Below are positions 12,372 to 14,172 of a stretch of DNA of 14,172 nt, piece by piece. The stretch's first letter is position 1; every line of letters starts with the position of its first letter. Source of the stretch: an uncultured Rhodospirillaceae bacterium. GTDB taxonomy: Bacteria > Pseudomonadota > Alphaproteobacteria > RF32 > CAG-239. A model generated the notes under the pieces. It worked only from the letters and a program-made list of their open reading frames with translations, did no database searches and was not told the DNA's origin. A program made the position numbers and the translations under genes. The stretch spans positions 1 through 14,172 of the forward strand of contig OMQZ01000090.1 of assembly GCA_900313355.1 (NCBI GenBank), read 5' to 3'.

Positions 12372-14172
12372 ATGAGGCTGTTTTTTAGAACTCTTTTGAT
12401 TTGCTTGAGCTTTTGTATTGCGGCTCAGGCTGCCGATTTATCACGCAAAATAGAATTTAAGCAGATATCGGAAGAATTGACTTCAATTGAGAATAATTTA
12501 AAAAACGACCGGTTTTCAATTGAACAAATTGATGAGCAAAGTACAAAGCTTTATGAACTTTCCAACGATCTTGCGGAGGCAAAGCGTTTTAACGAACGTG
12601 AGGCTAAAGTTGTTCAAAAGCAGTTGGACGCAATGGGGAGCGTGGAAGAAGGCGGCGCAGAAATTGGAGAGCTTGGTAATAAAAGAGAAGAACTGAAAAA
12701 CGAACTGGCACTTTTAAAAAGTCGTATCGCCGAATCGGATATTTTGCAGGTTAAGATTGATGATTTGAATATGCTCATTTTGAATTTTAAGAGCCAAAAA
12801 GTTTTGGGAAATTTAGTTGATAAACAAGAAGTTTTATTGTTGCCACAAACATTTTTTGCTTCTTTTAAGTCGTTGGCGTCGTTTTTTTGGGATATTGTTC
12901 AATCGCCCGTGCATTGGTATCAACGTTTAGATGATGGTTCGCGCTCATATGTTTTAACATATGTCGTGCCTGTGATTTTTATTTTAATTGCGGCTATTTG
13001 GCTCGGTATTTTGCTTCGCAGACTTATTTTGAAAAATTGGGGATATAAAGAAACGGTTGAGGTTCCATCAATGGTTCAAAAAGTTGCGGCGGCGGTGGCT
13101 AACGGTGTGGCATATGGGTTGGTTCCGGCGCTTATTATCAGCGGTTTTTTGGGCTGGATGATCGGTTCAAAAGTTTTTTCAGTCGGGCTTTTCGGTCAAC
13201 TCTTGGAAAGATCGCTTGTTTGGCTGTTGTTTTTGATTTTGGTTAATGCGGTGACATTTGCTGTTTTATCGCCGTCAAATGATAAATGGCGTCCGGTAAA
13301 ACTTTCAAATAAAAAGGCTGTTAAAATTTCGCATGCCATCAATTTGGGATTTTTGATGATCGCCGTACCGACTGTTTTGGAAAGAGTTGCTGTTCATGCG
13401 TCTTATGAGCCGATTTTAATTAATTTGTTGATTGCATTTTGTTCGATGGCCAAGGTTCTTGCGATTATGCTTGTGACAGCAAGAGTTTTGTCGCCGGAAG
13501 ATGACAGCACGGAAGATTGGCGCTCGCTCGCATTCAGGATTAATATTGTAACGGCTGTTTTGATGCTTGGTACGCTCGGCGTCGGGTTGTTCGGATATCC
13601 GAACCTTTCGGCATATATTTTGAACAGATATATCGCCAGCGCAATCTTGCTCGTTTTGTTTTTTATGGTCAAGAATTTTTTAGAGGGCTTGATTACACGT
13701 ATTTTTGTGGTTGGCCTTTGGGGAAAAACATTTCACGCAAGGCGCTCGCTTTTAATTAAAATCAATTTTATTTTGAGCGTTTTGATTAACCCGCTTTTGA
13801 TTGTTGTGTTTATCTTTTTGCTGTTGAATTTGTGGGGATTTTCAAGCGACTTTTTGATGCATGTGGCTAAAAAGATTTTGTTCGGATTTAGTATCGGTGG
13901 AATTAAAATTTCGCTCGTGGCGATTGTTCTCGGGATTTTGGTGTTTATCATTTCCTATTCGCTCGTTAAGATGTTTCGAAGCCATTTGATGCAAAATGCT
14001 TTCACGCGGTTAGAAGTTGATGAAGGAATCAGGCACTCGCTGGATTCATTTGTGAATTTTATCGGAATTATTTTATCACTGTTGCTCGCGATTATGGTGA
14101 TGGGCGGTGATTTAACAAACTTAACGGTTATCGCCGGTGCGTTGTCGGTCGGTATCGGTTTTGGCTTGCAAA
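12372..14172 (+). CDS. MscS-family mechanosensitive channel, large periplasmic type (3' partial)
   Basis: The frame is open to the window end, so the gene is truncated; 600 codons are visible. Residues 1-20 are a signal peptide with a likely AQA|AD cleavage. Residues about 21-155 are helical and charged, like the periplasmic coiled-coil region (DUF3772-like) of long MscS relatives. At least eight hydrophobic segments follow: about 193-215, 241-262, 281-299, 322-340, 348-370, 388-409, 419-437 and 464-489, with further ones at 513-533 and 560-578. The visible end, GDLTNLTVIAGALSVGIGFG (579-598) then LQ, is the pore-lining helix of MscS, whose small-residue spacing lets the channel open under membrane tension. 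The conserved beta domain should follow outside the window. Such inner-membrane channels release solutes on osmotic downshock. Translation is coupled to the Asd-like gene. Confidence 0.92.
   Translation, partial: MRLFFRTLLICLSFCIAAQAADLSRKIEFKQISEELTSIENNLKNDRFSIEQIDEQSTKLYELSNDLAEAKRFNEREAKVVQKQLDAMGSVEEGGAEIGELGNKREELKNELALLKSRIAESDILQVKIDDLNMLILNFKSQKVLGNLVDKQEVLLLPQTFFASFKSLASFFWDIVQSPVHWYQRLDDGSRSYVLTYVVPVIFILIAAIWLGILLRRLILKNWGYKETVEVPSMVQKVAAAVANGVAYGLVPALIISGFLGWMIGSKVFSVGLFGQLLERSLVWLLFLILVNAVTFAVLSPSNDKWRPVKLSNKKAVKISHAINLGFLMIAVPTVLERVAVHASYEPILINLLIAFCSMAKVLAIMLVTARVLSPEDDSTEDWRSLAFRINIVTAVLMLGTLGVGLFGYPNLSAYILNRYIASAILLVLFFMVKNFLEGLITRIFVVGLWGKTFHARRSLLIKINFILSVLINPLLIVVFIFLLLNLWGFSSDFLMHVAKKILFGFSIGGIKISLVAIVLGILVFIISYSLVKMFRSHLMQNAFTRLEVDEGIRHSLDSFVNFIGIILSLLLAIMVMGGDLTNLTVIAGALSVGIGFGLQ

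Noticed and set aside
13403..13951. Minus-strand open frames near the right end
   Set aside because: They lie opposite membrane helices of the MscS-type channel and have the Lys/Ile/Asn-rich look of antisense frames.
1..14172. CRISPR array, transposase or integrase gene
   Set aside because: No regularly spaced short repeats and no DDE, tyrosine or serine recombinase motifs were seen on either strand. The only repeats are the tRNA-tail units at the left end.

Overview
The window is AT-rich bacterial DNA. It probably comes from a low-GC alphaproteobacterium, perhaps a host- or gut-associated uncultured lineage. This lean rests on the MscS-type channel with a long periplasmic N-terminus (12372 onward), the Asd/USG-1-like protein before it, and the style of the dispersed palindromic repeats at the left end. 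No rRNA or complete marker gene is present, so the assignment is an inference.

Left end (1-573): the 3' end of a tRNA (acceptor strand plus CCA, 1-29) is followed by its terminator hairpin. It is then followed by degraded tandem copies of the same tRNA-tail/terminator unit. One copy is split by a 145-nt palindrome-rich segment. No convincing gene lies here. At 574-1719 two unrecognised genes form an operon that starts from a TTGACA-16-TAAAAT promoter and ends at a bidirectional terminator.

Middle, minus strand (1799-4328): a radical-SAM-like protein and a TauD-type Fe(II)/2-oxoglutarate dioxygenase overlap by 32 nt and form a compact two-enzyme unit with its own promoter. Upstream of it is a peptidase S51 (PepE-like) gene with a TTG start and its own promoter. 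A divergent plus-strand pair (4423-6874) encodes a 282-aa protein of unknown function and a 521-aa protein. The 521-aa protein carries a HAD-type phosphatase signature and a second, apparently degenerate copy of that region.

Accessory stretch (6875-9894): single genes are separated by strong bidirectional terminators. They are a GC-richer FHA-domain protein (minus), an unrecognised protein with a highly charged C-terminal helix (plus, consensus extended -10 promoter), a protein built of about six 35-residue helical repeats (minus), and a small membrane protein (minus). The FHA and helical-repeat genes share raised GC and leaders without a Shine-Dalgarno sequence, so a different origin is possible.

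Right end (10084-14172): an alpha/beta-hydrolase-like protein has an AHCHG nucleophile-elbow candidate. It is followed by an Asd-family protein that lacks both the catalytic Cys and the catalytic His. That gene is tightly coupled to an MscS-family mechanosensitive channel gene, which runs off the window.

The best candidates for something undescribed are the radical-SAM/dioxygenase pair, the tandem tRNA-tail array, the duplicated HAD protein and the catalytically dead Asd paralogue. All functional calls come from reading motifs by eye.
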